Part shown: in pieces, positions 39,794-48,059 of the stretch
Layout: the number at the start of each line of letters is the position of its first letter
Position numbering within the stretch: position 1 is the stretch's first letter
Assembly: GCF_016860525.1 (NCBI RefSeq)
Contig: NZ_BNEA01000007.1
Coordinates: 558,001 to 622,000, forward strand
Length of the DNA: 64,000 nt
Source: Streptomyces rubradiris
GTDB taxonomy: Bacteria > Actinomycetota > Actinomycetes > Streptomycetales > Streptomycetaceae
Reading direction: 5' to 3'
Notes under the pieces: generated by a model
What the model was told of the DNA's origin: nothing
Seen by the model: the letters and a program-made list of their open reading frames with translations, nothing else
Databases searched by the model: none
Translations under genes and position numbers: made by a program

Positions 39794-40723
39794 GAACCGA
39801 TCATTCCTTCCCGGTCCTGGTCGGTCGGGCGGTACTCGTGGCAGCGGATGCGTGTCCCGGCAGGCACCATGCGGCCCTTGCCCAGCACGTCCCGGCAGCG
39901 GCGGGGCGGCCGGGGCACCGCACCGGCGGACGGCACGGCGCCGGGCCGACGGTACGGGTGCGGACCTGCGCGGTCACCCCGGGTGCCGCCTGAGGCGTCT
40001 CGGTGCGCGTGGCCGCCTCCCGCGACGGCCGGGGCCCGCGGGCCCGGGCCGGCCGGCGACGAGTCCCCCGGACCGACTGTTCAGCTAGCTCACTCGTTCG
40101 AGTGCATCGAGCGTGACGCACGCCTTCCGTGGACAGTCTCCTCTCAGCACGCCCGCTCGGCCACCGGCGCCGTCCGGCGGTACGGCGTGGTGGTACTGCC
40201 GTCACCGTGGGTGTACGCCGACGGGGACGGGGGTGCGCCCATGCGGGAGGGCCGCACCGGGGGCGGGCCGTTCAGTGCCTCCTGTCCGCGTAGGCCGCCA
40301 CCCCCGGCTCGCCGCCGTATCCTCCCGGCCCGCACCGCTCCGGCGGACCGGGGCGCGGCCGGACCGGCCGGAGGCCCACTGCGTCGGCACAACGCGGTCC
40401 AAAGCCGCAGGCCGGGCGGCGGGCGGCGGGCGGCGGACGTCGGTACAGCGCGGTCCAAGGCCGCAGGCCGGACGGCCGGGCGTCGGGGGTCGGGCGTCGG
40501 TACAGCGCGGTCCAAGGCCGCAGGCCGGACGGCCGGAGCGCCGCTCGGGGTGGTCTTGCCTTTGACGTGCGGGTCAGGGTTTAGCGTGTGCGCGCTCGAC
40601 CGGCCGGAGCCACCGCGTCCCGGCCACCGGACGCGTCGGCACGCCGCCACGCGACGTCCCACCCCTCTCTCCCGTCGGCCCACCCCTCCCCCGTCGGCCC
40701 GCCACTCCCCCAGGAGGTCACCC
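39794..40723. other. 930-bp gap without a convincing gene
   Basis: Open frames in this stretch are proline/arginine-rich shadows with no family features and no ribosome binding sites. It must hold the promoter of the leftward aromatic hydroxylase and that of the rightward MDR gene; an AT-richer island at 40078-40115 (GTTCAGCTAGCTCACTCG) is the best promoter candidate. The middle contains the repeat array at 40385-40536. Confidence 0.6.
40385..40536. repeat. Three-copy GC-rich direct repeat
   Basis: The unit begins CGGTACAGCGCGGTCCAAGG and is about 38 bases long. It occurs at 40385-40418 (diverged), 40441-40478 and 40499-40536 (near identical), on a period of about 57 bases. It is reminiscent of intergenic repeat families in actinomycetes. 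Confidence 0.85.
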
Positions 40724-41803
40724 ATGACATCGGTCCCCCAGCGGATCAGCCGCGAGGTACGGCTCGCCGCTCTGCCCGCGGGGCTGCCCACGCCCACCGA
40801 CTTCGCCCTCGCCGAAGTCCCGGTGCAGGCTCCGGCACCCGGTCAGGTCCTCGTGCGCAACCGGCAGTTCCTGGTCTACGGCGGACTGCGCACCCTGCTC
40901 AGCGCGGCGGCGAAGGACACTCCGATGCCCACGCTGCGCCCCGGGGACACCCTGAGCGGGCCGGCCGTCGGCGAGGTGGTCCTCGCTCCGCCGGGCAGCC
41001 CGCTGCGCCCGGGTGACGTGGTGACGCACCTGCGCGGCTGGCGGGAGTACGCCCTCGTGCCCGAGGCGGAGTGCGCGAGGGCCGACCCGGCACTGCCCGA
41101 CCCGGTCGCCCAGCTCGCCTCCGGCTCCACGGCGTACGGAGCCCTGACCCGGGTCGCCCGGGTACGCGAGGGAGATGTCGTCCTGGTCACCGGTGCCGCA
41201 GGCGGGGTGGGTTCGCTGGCGGGGCAGATCGCCCGGCTGCTGGGCGCCTCCCGGGTGATCGGCAGCACCGGCTCACCCGGGAAGGCCGGGCGTCTCGTCG
41301 CCGAGCTGGGCTACGACGCGGTACTGACCGCCGGGTCCTGGCGCGAGGGGCGCGGCTCGGGGATCTCCCGGGAGGCGTACCGGGCCTTCGCCGGTCAGCT
41401 CGCCGGGGCCGCGCCGGACGGCATCGACGTACTCCTCGACACCGTGGGCGGCCCGCAGCTCACCGCGGCGGTGGACGCCGCCCGGCAGGGCGCCCGGTTC
41501 GTCCTGGTCGGGGCGCTGTCCGGGCAGCTGGCGGCGGAGGGCTCCGGCGCCACCGCCCCGACCGAGATCGACACTTTCCGACTGATCGTCAAGGGTGTCT
41601 CGATGCGGGGGTACCTCGCCGCCGACCATCCCGGTGTGCGGGCGGAGTGGACCGCGCGGTTCGCCGACTGGCTGCGGTCCGGCCAAATCCGGCTCCCTTT
41701 CACGCGGGTCACGGGCATCGATCGCGCTCCATGGGCGTTGCAGGAGCTGATCGAGGGCAAGCGATTCGGCACGGTCGTCGTGGAGTTGCCGGACCATGGC
41801 TGA
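40724..41803 (+). CDS. MDR-superfamily NADPH-dependent oxidoreductase
   Basis: 359 residues of the leukotriene-B4-dehydrogenase/curcumin-reductase-like branch. The N-terminal substrate domain has VPVQAPAPGQVLVRNRQFLVYGG, and the Rossmann motif is VTGAAGGVGSLAGQIARLLG. It would reduce an activated double bond with NADPH. The start is ATG 40724 with AGGAGG. Its stop overlaps the first possible start of the MerR gene downstream, so the two form an operon. Confidence 0.87.
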   Translation: MTSVPQRISREVRLAALPAGLPTPTDFALAEVPVQAPAPGQVLVRNRQFLVYGGLRTLLSAAAKDTPMPTLRPGDTLSGPAVGEVVLAPPGSPLRPGDVVTHLRGWREYALVPEAECARADPALPDPVAQLASGSTAYGALTRVARVREGDVVLVTGAAGGVGSLAGQIARLLGASRVIGSTGSPGKAGRLVAELGYDAVLTAGSWREGRGSGISREAYRAFAGQLAGAAPDGIDVLLDTVGGPQLTAAVDAARQGARFVLVGALSGQLAAEGSGATAPTEIDTFRLIVKGVSMRGYLAADHPGVRAEWTARFADWLRSGQIRLPFTRVTGIDRAPWALQELIEGKRFGTVVVELPDHG

Positions 41804-41837
41804 CGGCCGCTGCCACGGACGGCGGGAGGTACGCATC

Positions 41838-42257
41838 GTGCGGATCGGCGACGCGGCGGCGGCTGTGGGGACGACGCCCAGGGCGCTGCGTTTCTACGAA
41901 CAGCGCGGCCTGTTGCCGCCACCGCCGCGCACGAGGTCGGGGCAGCGGGACTACGGCCCCCGGGAACTCGCCGTGCTCCGCGTCATCCGGGAACTGCTCG
42001 CCCTCGGGCTCACCGTCGAGGATCTGCGGGGCGTGGCCGGCCGGCTCCCCCTGCTCGCCGTCCACCCGGCGCCGCGATGCGGGGCCGCGACGGCGGACAG
42101 GGGCGGGCCGGGAGTCGTGGGGGAGGCGGTGGTGGAGCGGCGGATCGCCGCGCTGGACACGGAGATCGAGCGGCTCACCCGGCTGCGGGACGGGCTGCGG
42201 GCGGGCCTGTCCGAACGGCGTGGTGGTGACCGGCCGCGGCGCTCGACGGCCGGGTGA
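41838..42257 (+). CDS. MerR-family regulator
   Basis: 139 residues. The winged HTH reads RIGDAAAAVGTTPRALRFYEQRGL with the usual second wing (SGQRDYGPRELAVLRVI), then a dimerisation coiled coil (VVERRIAALDTEIERLTRLRDGL). One cysteine (PRCGAA) lies in the linker. The GTG at 41838 has GGGAGG eight bases upstream; the ATG at 41796 would give 14 more residues. It is the second gene after an MDR oxidoreductase and probably controls that operon. Confidence 0.82.
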   Translation: MRIGDAAAAVGTTPRALRFYEQRGLLPPPPRTRSGQRDYGPRELAVLRVIRELLALGLTVEDLRGVAGRLPLLAVHPAPRCGAATADRGGPGVVGEAVVERRIAALDTEIERLTRLRDGLRAGLSERRGGDRPRRSTAG

Positions 42258-42291
42258 GACGGGCGGTCGTCGAGATGCTGCGGCGGCCGGA

Positions 42292-43512
42292 TCACGGCGT
42301 GCGGGTCGTCGCCCACAGCAGCAGGGCCGCGCAGCTGAAGGCCGCTCCCAGGGCGGTCACCCCGGTCCATCCCGCCGCCGCGTACGCCAGTGAGGAGCCG
42401 GTGGCGCCGAGGGCGCTGCCGGCCGAGTAGAAGATCATGTAGCCGCCGATGATCCTGCTTCCCGCGTCGGGGCGCACCGCGTGGATGAGGGTCTGGTTGG
42501 TGACGTGCACGGCCTGGACGGCGAAGTCCAGCAGGACCGTCCCGACGGCGAGCGCCCACAGCGACTGCCGGGTGAAGGCCAGCGGGAGCCACGACAGGGC
42601 GAGCAGGACCAGCGCGGTACCGGTGGTGCGCTGCGCGAGCCCGCGGTCGTTCCAGCGGCCGGCGATGCCCGCGGCCAGCGCGCCGGCCGCCCCGGCGAGC
42701 CCGAACGCGCCGATCGCGGTGTGCGACAGCGACCACGGGGGGCTGCTGAGGGGCTGGACGACGCTGCTCCACAGGGTGCTGAAGGCGGCGAAGACGAGGA
42801 GCGCCAGCGCGCCGCGCACCCGGAGCAGGCGGTTGCGGGCGAACAGGGTGACGGTGGACGCGAGCAGGCGCCGGTACGGAATCCGGTCCGCCGGCGGCGG
42901 ACCGGCCGGCAGGGCGCGCCGCAGCAGCACGGCGAGGGTGGCGGTGACGGCGGCCGAGAAGAGGTAGACGGAGCGCCATCCGGCCAGGTCGGCCAGGACG
43001 CCCGCCACCGTGCGGGCCAGCAGGATGCCGGTGATCACCCCGCTGGTGACCGCTCCGACGACCCGTCCCCGGAAGGCCGGGGCGGCGAGGTGGGCCGCCG
43101 CGGCGACCATCGTCTGGGCGACGACGGCGAGTGCGCCGACCATCGCGAGGGCGGCGAGCAGCACGGCGGTCCCGGGTGCCAGGGCGACCGCCAGCAGAGC
43201 GGCGGCGAGCAGGCCGAGCTGGAGCGTGATCAGCTTGCGGCGGTCGGCCAGGTCACCGAGCGGGACGAGCAGGAACAGGCCCGCCGCGTAACCGACTTGG
43301 GTGACGGTGACGATGGCGCCGAGCAGGCCGGAGCCGAGCGAGAACCGCTCGCCGAGGGTGACCAGCAGGGGCTGGGCGAAGTAGACGTTGGCCACCGCGC
43401 TGCCGCAGGCGATGGCGAAGAGCAGGACCAGGCGCGCGGGCGGCGCTCCGGTCGGTGCGAGCGCGGTGTTGCGGGCCGTCCGTCCGCTCGTCGTGGAGCA
43501 GTCACTCGGCAT
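42292..43512 (-). CDS. MFS transporter
   Basis: 406-residue 12-helix major facilitator, with GDLADRRKL as motif A between helices 2 and 3 and an N-terminal FAIACGSAVANVYFAQPLL helix typical of the arabinose/drug exporter branch. The start is ATG 43512 with GGGAGGG. It is divergent from an HxlR gene, with mirror-image operators between them, so export is probably induced by a ligand sensed by HxlR. Confidence 0.88.
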   Translation of the reverse strand: MPSDCSTTSGRTARNTALAPTGAPPARLVLLFAIACGSAVANVYFAQPLLVTLGERFSLGSGLLGAIVTVTQVGYAAGLFLLVPLGDLADRRKLITLQLGLLAAALLAVALAPGTAVLLAALAMVGALAVVAQTMVAAAAHLAAPAFRGRVVGAVTSGVITGILLARTVAGVLADLAGWRSVYLFSAAVTATLAVLLRRALPAGPPPADRIPYRRLLASTVTLFARNRLLRVRGALALLVFAAFSTLWSSVVQPLSSPPWSLSHTAIGAFGLAGAAGALAAGIAGRWNDRGLAQRTTGTALVLLALSWLPLAFTRQSLWALAVGTVLLDFAVQAVHVTNQTLIHAVRPDAGSRIIGGYMIFYSAGSALGATGSSLAYAAAGWTGVTALGAAFSCAALLLWATTRTP

Positions 43513-43530
43513 ACGGCACCCTCCCCAGGT

Positions 43531-43585
43531 GGTTGCAAGTTGCTACCTGCCGGACTCTAGGCCGCACTGGTAGCATGTTGCAACC
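43531..43585. promoter_or_regulatory. Mirror-image operators over divergent -10 boxes
   Basis: GGTTGCAAGTTGCTACC (43531-43547) and GGTAGCATGTTGCAACC (43569-43585) are inverted copies differing at two positions. On the outgoing strands, TAGCAT and TAGCAA sit at the same place in each copy and look like the -10 boxes of the HxlR and MFS genes. Confidence 0.8.
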
Positions 43586-43609
43586 AGGAAAGTGAAGGAG
43601 GGGAGCCCG

Positions 43610-44074
43610 ATGGTCGCCCGCACCCGGCTCGACGCCGACCCCTGCCCCGTCGCCCGGTCGATCGACGCCATCGGCGACTGGTGGTCGCTGCTGATCGTGC
43701 GTGACGCCTTCGACGGCAGCCGCCGCTTCGGCCAGTTCCAGCGCAGCCTGGGCATCGCCAAGAACATCCTCACCACTCGGCTGCGCGCGCTGGAGCGGGC
43801 CGGGGTGATGGAGACCGTGCCGGCCTCCGACGGCGGCCCCTACCAGGAGTACGTGCTCACGGAGAAGGGCCGCGCCCTCTTCCCCGTGATCGTCGCGCTG
43901 CGCCAGTGGGGCGAGTCCCACTGCTTCGCCCCCGGGGAAGCGCACTCGCGGCTCCTCGACCGGCGCGACCGGCGCCCGCTGAGCCCACTGGAGATCCGCT
44001 CCGGCGACGGACGCCCGATCGGCCCGGAGGAGACGGTCGTCGAGAAGCTCGACCCCGCCGACGGCGCCCGTTAG
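43610..44074 (+). CDS. HxlR-family regulator
   Basis: 154 residues. The winged HTH region is [19 protein letters not shown] with [21 protein letters not shown] as the recognition part and [14 protein letters not shown] as the wing. The conserved Cys before the helix may sense reactive compounds. The ATG at 43610 has GGAGGGG; ATG 43592 would add six residues. It probably represses the divergent MFS exporter and itself through the twin operators. Confidence 0.88.
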   Translation: MVARTRLDADPCPVARSIDAIGDWWSLLIVRDAFDGSRRFGQFQRSLGIAKNILTTRLRALERAGVMETVPASDGGPYQEYVLTEKGRALFPVIVALRQWGESHCFAPGEAHSRLLDRRDRRPLSPLEIRSGDGRPIGPEETVVEKLDPADGAR

Positions 44075-44083
44075 CGGACCGGC

Positions 44084-44100
44084 CCCGCCCGCGAGGCGGG
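44084..44100 (+). terminator. Short hairpin after the HxlR gene
   Basis: CCCGCC and GGCGGG pair across a five-base loop, ten bases after the stop. Confidence 0.5.
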
Positions 44101-44220
44101 TTGCACCGGCCGGGTCGAGGGCGTTCCCTGAACGTACCGGCGATGCGGCGGAACCACGGCCGCGCGACCCGGCCGTCCCGAGGCCGCGCACGGCCTCGGG
44201 CGCGGACGAGCGAAGGGCGT

Positions 44221-44874
44221 GTGACGGCGGTGCGAGACGCGGAGGACACGGAGGCCGACCGGCCCGCGGCCCTCGAAGACACCGGGCCGCCGGACGTGCT
44301 CGCGGTGGCGTCGACGCCCCGCACGGCGGTGGCGTGGCTGCCGCCGCCGCGGCTCTGGCCGCCGGTCCAGGACATCCGCTGGGAGCACGATCCGCAGGTA
44401 CGGCGGTGGCCGCCGCACGTGAACGTGCTGTTCGGGTTCGTGCCGGAGGAGGAGTTCGCGCGGGCCGTGCCGCTGCTCGGCGCCGCGGCGGCGCGCACCC
44501 CGGCGTTCACGGCACGGCTGTCCGGTGTGCGCTTCTTCCGGCATCGGCACTACGCCACGGTCTGGCTCGATCCGGCCGCCGCCGGTCCGGCACCGTGGGC
44601 GCGCCTGTACCGGGAGTTGGAACTGCGGTTCCCGCTGTGCCGCGGGCGTGGCGGGCGCTTCACCCCGCATCTGTCGCTCGGCCGCACCCGGGACCCCCGG
44701 CGCCTGGCCGCCGAGTGCGCCGTGCGGCTCGGTGCGCTGTCGGCGCCGGTGGAGGAGGTGGTCGTCCTGTCGCGGCGCGGCGAGGGTCCGATGCGGCCCC
44801 GGGCCGTGATCACGCTGGGCACGGGCGAGGTCCGGTGGCCGGCGGAGGATGCCAACTGCCCTAGGTACGACTGA
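44221..44874 (+). CDS. 2'-5' RNA ligase/phosphoesterase-like (2H) protein
   Basis: 217 residues with the two short His motifs of the 2H phosphoesterase superfamily: PHVNVLFGF near residue 65 and TPHLSLGRT near 155. The first has Asn where Thr/Ser is usual. The fold includes the typical strand pairs ([11 protein letters not shown]). Related proteins hydrolyse cyclic phosphates on RNA ends or nucleotides. The start is GTG 44221 with GAAGG; GTG 44230 is also possible. The downstream 381-bp gap has no clear gene. Confidence 0.75.
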   Translation: MTAVRDAEDTEADRPAALEDTGPPDVLAVASTPRTAVAWLPPPRLWPPVQDIRWEHDPQVRRWPPHVNVLFGFVPEEEFARAVPLLGAAAARTPAFTARLSGVRFFRHRHYATVWLDPAAAGPAPWARLYRELELRFPLCRGRGGRFTPHLSLGRTRDPRRLAAECAVRLGALSAPVEEVVVLSRRGEGPMRPRAVITLGTGEVRWPAEDANCPRYD

Positions 44875-44881
44875 GAGTGCG

Positions 44882-44953
44882 GGCGCGGACGGCGGGCGTG
44901 GGCGGACGGCCGGGTCAGGGCTTCCGGCCACGGCGCGGACGGCGGGCGTGGGC
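44882..44953. repeat. 22-bp direct repeat in a gene-free gap
   Basis: The 22 bases at 44882-44903 recur exactly at 44932-44953 (offset 50), starting GGCGCGGACGGC. The gap 44875-45255 is extremely GC-rich; no open frame in it has a ribosome binding site and family features together. Confidence 0.85.
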
Positions 44954-45255
44954 CGGTGGGCCCGCCGGTGGCCGGGCGCCGGGCGACGCGGGCGGTGGTG
45001 GCGGGGACGGCCGCCGTCGGCCCGGGGCGGCGATCCGGCACGGCGTTCACCTCGCGGACGCGGGCCACCGCACGATCGTCCCGCACGAGGCCGGCCGGTG
45101 CCGGCCGACGGCCGCACATCGGTGGATGCCTCGTTCCCCGGCACCGCCCGGTGCTGATCGGCCGCACCGGCTCCTCCCCCGCCTCCCGTGGGACTCCGTG
45201 GCCGGTCACGCGGCCGCGTGATGGAGGTGAGGAGGGAGGGCCGGTGCCGGCTCGG

Positions 45256-45618
45256 TCAGTTCAGCGGCGCGGGGGCCGGCGTGCCGTAGAAGGTGACCGC
45301 CGGCCAGCCCCGGGAAGCCAGGAGTCCGTTGATCGCGTCGGCGATCTCCTGCGGGGTGACGGAGTAGGCCGCCGGCGTCTCGGCGTTGGCGATGCTGAAC
45401 TTGATCTCCAGCTCGGAGGGCATGTCGCTGCCGGTGTTCCGCTGCGACCGGCCGCCGAAGAGCGTCCCCTCGGGGAAGTCGGCCGCCGTGCTCGCCGACT
45501 CGGTCTGGGCGGCCTGGGCGGCCTGGGCCGGCGACGCCGACGCCGTACCGGCGATCACCGCGCCGGCGGCGGCCGTCCCCGAGTACCCGATCAAAGACCG
45601 CCTCGAAATGCTGCTCAT
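45256..45618 (-). CDS. Small Tat-exported protein of unknown function
   Basis: 120 residues. The twin-arginine signal is SRRSLIGYSGTAAAGAVIAG, with a likely cleavage after ASPAQA, preceding a mature part of only about 85 residues (MPSELEIKFSIANAET, VTPQEIADAINGLLASRGWP). No family is recognised. The start is ATG 45618 with GGGGGAG. The mature domain looks compact and may bind a partner or cofactor. Confidence 0.75.
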   Translation of the reverse strand: MSSISRRSLIGYSGTAAAGAVIAGTASASPAQAAQAAQTESASTAADFPEGTLFGGRSQRNTGSDMPSELEIKFSIANAETPAAYSVTPQEIADAINGLLASRGWPAVTFYGTPAPAPLN

Positions 45619-45801
45619 AACTCCCCCTCATTGCCCGGCCGCCGGGTGTTTCCCGAGGCCACCGCTTGATCGTAAACGCATGTGAGGGCGGCGGGGGCAG
45701 AACGATGCCCTCCGTTTCACGGCGGTCCCGGGCCCGGGTACGACCGGTCGTCGCCGCCCACCCCGCACCGGCCGGGTGCACGCGTCCACCGCGGCCGGCG
45801 T

Positions 45802-46206
45802 TCAGGCGGAGGCGTCCCGTCGGGCCGTGCCCCACTCCCACATGCCGCGCAACACCGGTTCCAGTGCGCGGCCGAGGCCGGTCAGCTCGTAGCGGACCCG
45901 GGGCGGCCACCCGGGGACCCGGTGGCGTTCGATGACGCCCATCCTGGTCAGCTGGGCCAGCCGGTCGGAGAGGACCTTGTCCGAGAGGGCGGGCAGGGCG
46001 GCGGACAGCTCCGTGTAGGTGGCCTGGCCGCGGCGCAGGAACTCGCGGAGCACCAGCGGGGTCCACCGGCCACCCAGGGTGGCGAGGGTGATGTCGACGG
46101 GGCAGCGCGGCTCGTCACCGGGCGGCACGAGGGCGTCGTCCGGGCAGTCCGCCAGCGGGCCGTCCCGGTCCGGTGTCCGCTGGTGTCCAACCGTTTGGTG
46201 AGTCAC
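45802..46206 (-). CDS. HxlR-family regulator
   Basis: 134 residues with a Cys-rich N-terminus (LADCPDD, EPRCPVDITLATLGG), the HTH RRGQATYTELSAALPALSDKVLSDRLAQL, and the wing RYELTGLGRALEPVL. The start is GTG 46206 with a perfect AGGAGG seven bases upstream. It is divergent from a metallo-hydrolase gene 58 bases away, which is probably its target. It is not closely similar to the other HxlR protein in the window. Confidence 0.87.
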   Translation of the reverse strand: MTHQTVGHQRTPDRDGPLADCPDDALVPPGDEPRCPVDITLATLGGRWTPLVLREFLRRGQATYTELSAALPALSDKVLSDRLAQLTRMGVIERHRVPGWPPRVRYELTGLGRALEPVLRGMWEWGTARRDASA

Positions 46207-46264
46207 GAGGGCGCCTCCTAGCGTCGGTCGTGGACAGCCCACCCGTACTCGCTGTAGGGGCATC

Positions 46265-47116
46265 ATGCGTATCCACCATCTCAACTGCGGTTCCATGCGG
46301 GAGATTCCACCGCTGCACGAGGGGCCCTCCGGGGCGAGTGCCGTGGACCGGGCACGGCCCCTCGTCTGCCATTGCCTGCTCATCGAGACGGACGCGGACG
46401 GGCTGGTGCTGGTGGAGACCGGTCTCGGCACCGCGGATCTCCCGGCCCCACAACGGTCGTTGGGGGCGGACTGGGTCGCGTACGCGCGGCCCGCGCTCAA
46501 CCCGGAGGAGACCGCGCTGCGCCAGGTCGTACGGCTCGGGTACGCGGCGGCGGACGTGCGGCACATCGTGCTCACGCACCTGCACCGCGACCACACGGGA
46601 GGGCTGCCGGACTTCCCGCACGCGCGCGTCCACGTGCACCCCGGCGAGTACCGGGCCGTCAGCGATCCCGCGGCGGCACACCACCGGCACAGTTTGGACC
46701 GCTTCATGCCGACGCACCGGGCGCACGGTCCGCTGCTGACACCCGCGCCGGTGACGGAGCACACGGAGTGGTTCGGCTTCCCGGGCGTGGCGCGACCGGA
46801 GGGGCTGTCGTGCGAGCTGCTGCTGGTGCCGCTGCCCGGTCACTCGGCGGGACACGCGGGCGTGGCCGTGCGCGACGGCGACGGACGGTGGCTGCTGCAC
46901 GCGGGGGACGCGTACATGTACCACGGCGAACTCGACGCCGATCCGCCGTGCGCCCACCCCGTCCTCGAACCGGTCCAGCACGGCGCGCAGACCGATGCGG
47001 CGGCGCGCGTCGCGACCCGCGACCACCTCCGTTCCCTCAAGCGCGACCACGCCGACGAGGTCACGGTCTTCAGCGCGCACGATCCCTGGGAGTTCGCCCG
47101 CCTCGCCGCCCGATGA
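46265..47116 (+). CDS. Metallo-beta-lactamase-fold hydrolase
   Basis: 283 residues. The zinc motif HLHRDH is at 105-110, and later His and Asp ligands are visible in PLPGHSAGHAGV and LHAGDAY, plus a final SAHDPWEF. The arrangement is that of single-domain MBL hydrolases that include acyl-homoserine lactonases and related lactonases, so hydrolysis of a lactone is possible; other substrates cannot be excluded. It is divergent from an HxlR regulator gene and likely controlled by it. Confidence 0.85.
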   Translation: MRIHHLNCGSMREIPPLHEGPSGASAVDRARPLVCHCLLIETDADGLVLVETGLGTADLPAPQRSLGADWVAYARPALNPEETALRQVVRLGYAAADVRHIVLTHLHRDHTGGLPDFPHARVHVHPGEYRAVSDPAAAHHRHSLDRFMPTHRAHGPLLTPAPVTEHTEWFGFPGVARPEGLSCELLLVPLPGHSAGHAGVAVRDGDGRWLLHAGDAYMYHGELDADPPCAHPVLEPVQHGAQTDAAARVATRDHLRSLKRDHADEVTVFSAHDPWEFARLAAR

Positions 47117-47167
47117 GGGCGCGCGGCCGGACCGGCGACCGGGACAAGGCGCCAGCGGGGCCGGAAG

Positions 47168-47968
47168 TCACTGCTTGAGACTGTAGAAGCCCATCGGCGA
47201 GTTCGGCCGGAAGCCGATCCTGGGGTACACCGGTGCCCCCGCCGCCGTCGCGTGCAGGGTGGCGCGGGTCAGGCCGGTGGCGCGGGCGCCCTCGTACAGG
47301 GCCTTGCGCGTCACCGTCTCGCCGTAGCCCCGGCGTTCCCACTCCGGCGCCGTGGCGACGAGCACGACGAACAGCCGCCCGTCGGCCTCCACCGTCGCGG
47401 CGCAGCTCACGGGGACGCCGTCACGCAGGCCGAGATAGGCGTGCACCTGGTTCTTCCACAGGGTGGACCCGAGGAGACCGTCGCGGCCGTCCTCCACCGG
47501 GAAGCCGTAGGCACGCGAGTTCAGGTCGGCGTACGCCCGGAGGTGGTCGTCGGTGGTCACCCGGACGAAGGTCAGCTCGGGGTGGGCGGGTTCGGGGAGG
47601 GGGAGGATGTCGCCGGCCATGCCGGTACCGTGGAAGGCGTACTCCAGCCCCGCCTTCTCCGCCTCCGCCCGGACCCGGGCGCGGGCTTCGTCGTCGAGGA
47701 GGTCCTCGAAGAGCCACAGGAACCCGGGACGGCGCTTGGCGCGCATGATGTCCGCCGCCTGGCGCAGACGTTCCCCGAGCAGCGCCGGGTCCACGTCGGT
47801 CTCGGTCAGCGTGACGCAGTTCCAGAAGGCGAACCGGGAGTCGGCCCAGCGCACGGCGATGCCCGGCAGGTCGCGCACGTCGGCGGCCGGATCACGGTCG
47901 AGCACGATGCCGCGCCAGACCAGGGCGAGTTGCTCCATCGATTCGATCGACTCCGTACGGTCCGTCAT
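47168..47968 (-). CDS. GNAT-family N-acetyltransferase
   Basis: 266 residues. The C-terminal half contains the acetyl-CoA-binding GNAT core (VLVATAPEWERRGYGETVTRKAL, with the RRGYG pyrophosphate loop) and ends with VYPRIGFRP. The N-terminal 120 residues form a helical extension (LLGERLRQAADIMRAKRRPGF). The substrate is unknown. The start is ATG 47968 with GAGGAG. Confidence 0.85.
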   Translation of the reverse strand: MTDRTESIESMEQLALVWRGIVLDRDPAADVRDLPGIAVRWADSRFAFWNCVTLTETDVDPALLGERLRQAADIMRAKRRPGFLWLFEDLLDDEARARVRAEAEKAGLEYAFHGTGMAGDILPLPEPAHPELTFVRVTTDDHLRAYADLNSRAYGFPVEDGRDGLLGSTLWKNQVHAYLGLRDGVPVSCAATVEADGRLFVVLVATAPEWERRGYGETVTRKALYEGARATGLTRATLHATAAGAPVYPRIGFRPNSPMGFYSLKQ

Positions 47969-48059
47969 CCGGGCTCCTCCGGTGGTGGAGTTGAGGGGCG
48001 AGCCCACCCAGTAATACGCCACTTGGCCGTGTGCGTCGCGCACCCGGGCCACGGGTCGG

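Noticed and set aside
40385..40536. CRISPR array
   Set aside because: Only three GC-rich units, spacers of about 20 bases that are themselves low complexity, and no cas genes.
38219..41803. Single 1194-codon frame covering several genes
   Set aside because: Only its last 359 codons (from ATG 40724) show a protein family; the rest overlaps real genes and repeats.
44956..45669. 237-codon frame in a gene-poor gap
   Set aside because: Arg/Gly-rich with no ribosome binding site, and it overlaps the convincing Tat-signal gene on the other strand.
46187..46198. CCAACCGTTTGG palindrome near the HxlR start
   Set aside because: It lies inside the coding sequence just after the start codon and is imperfect in the centre; not strong enough to call an operator.
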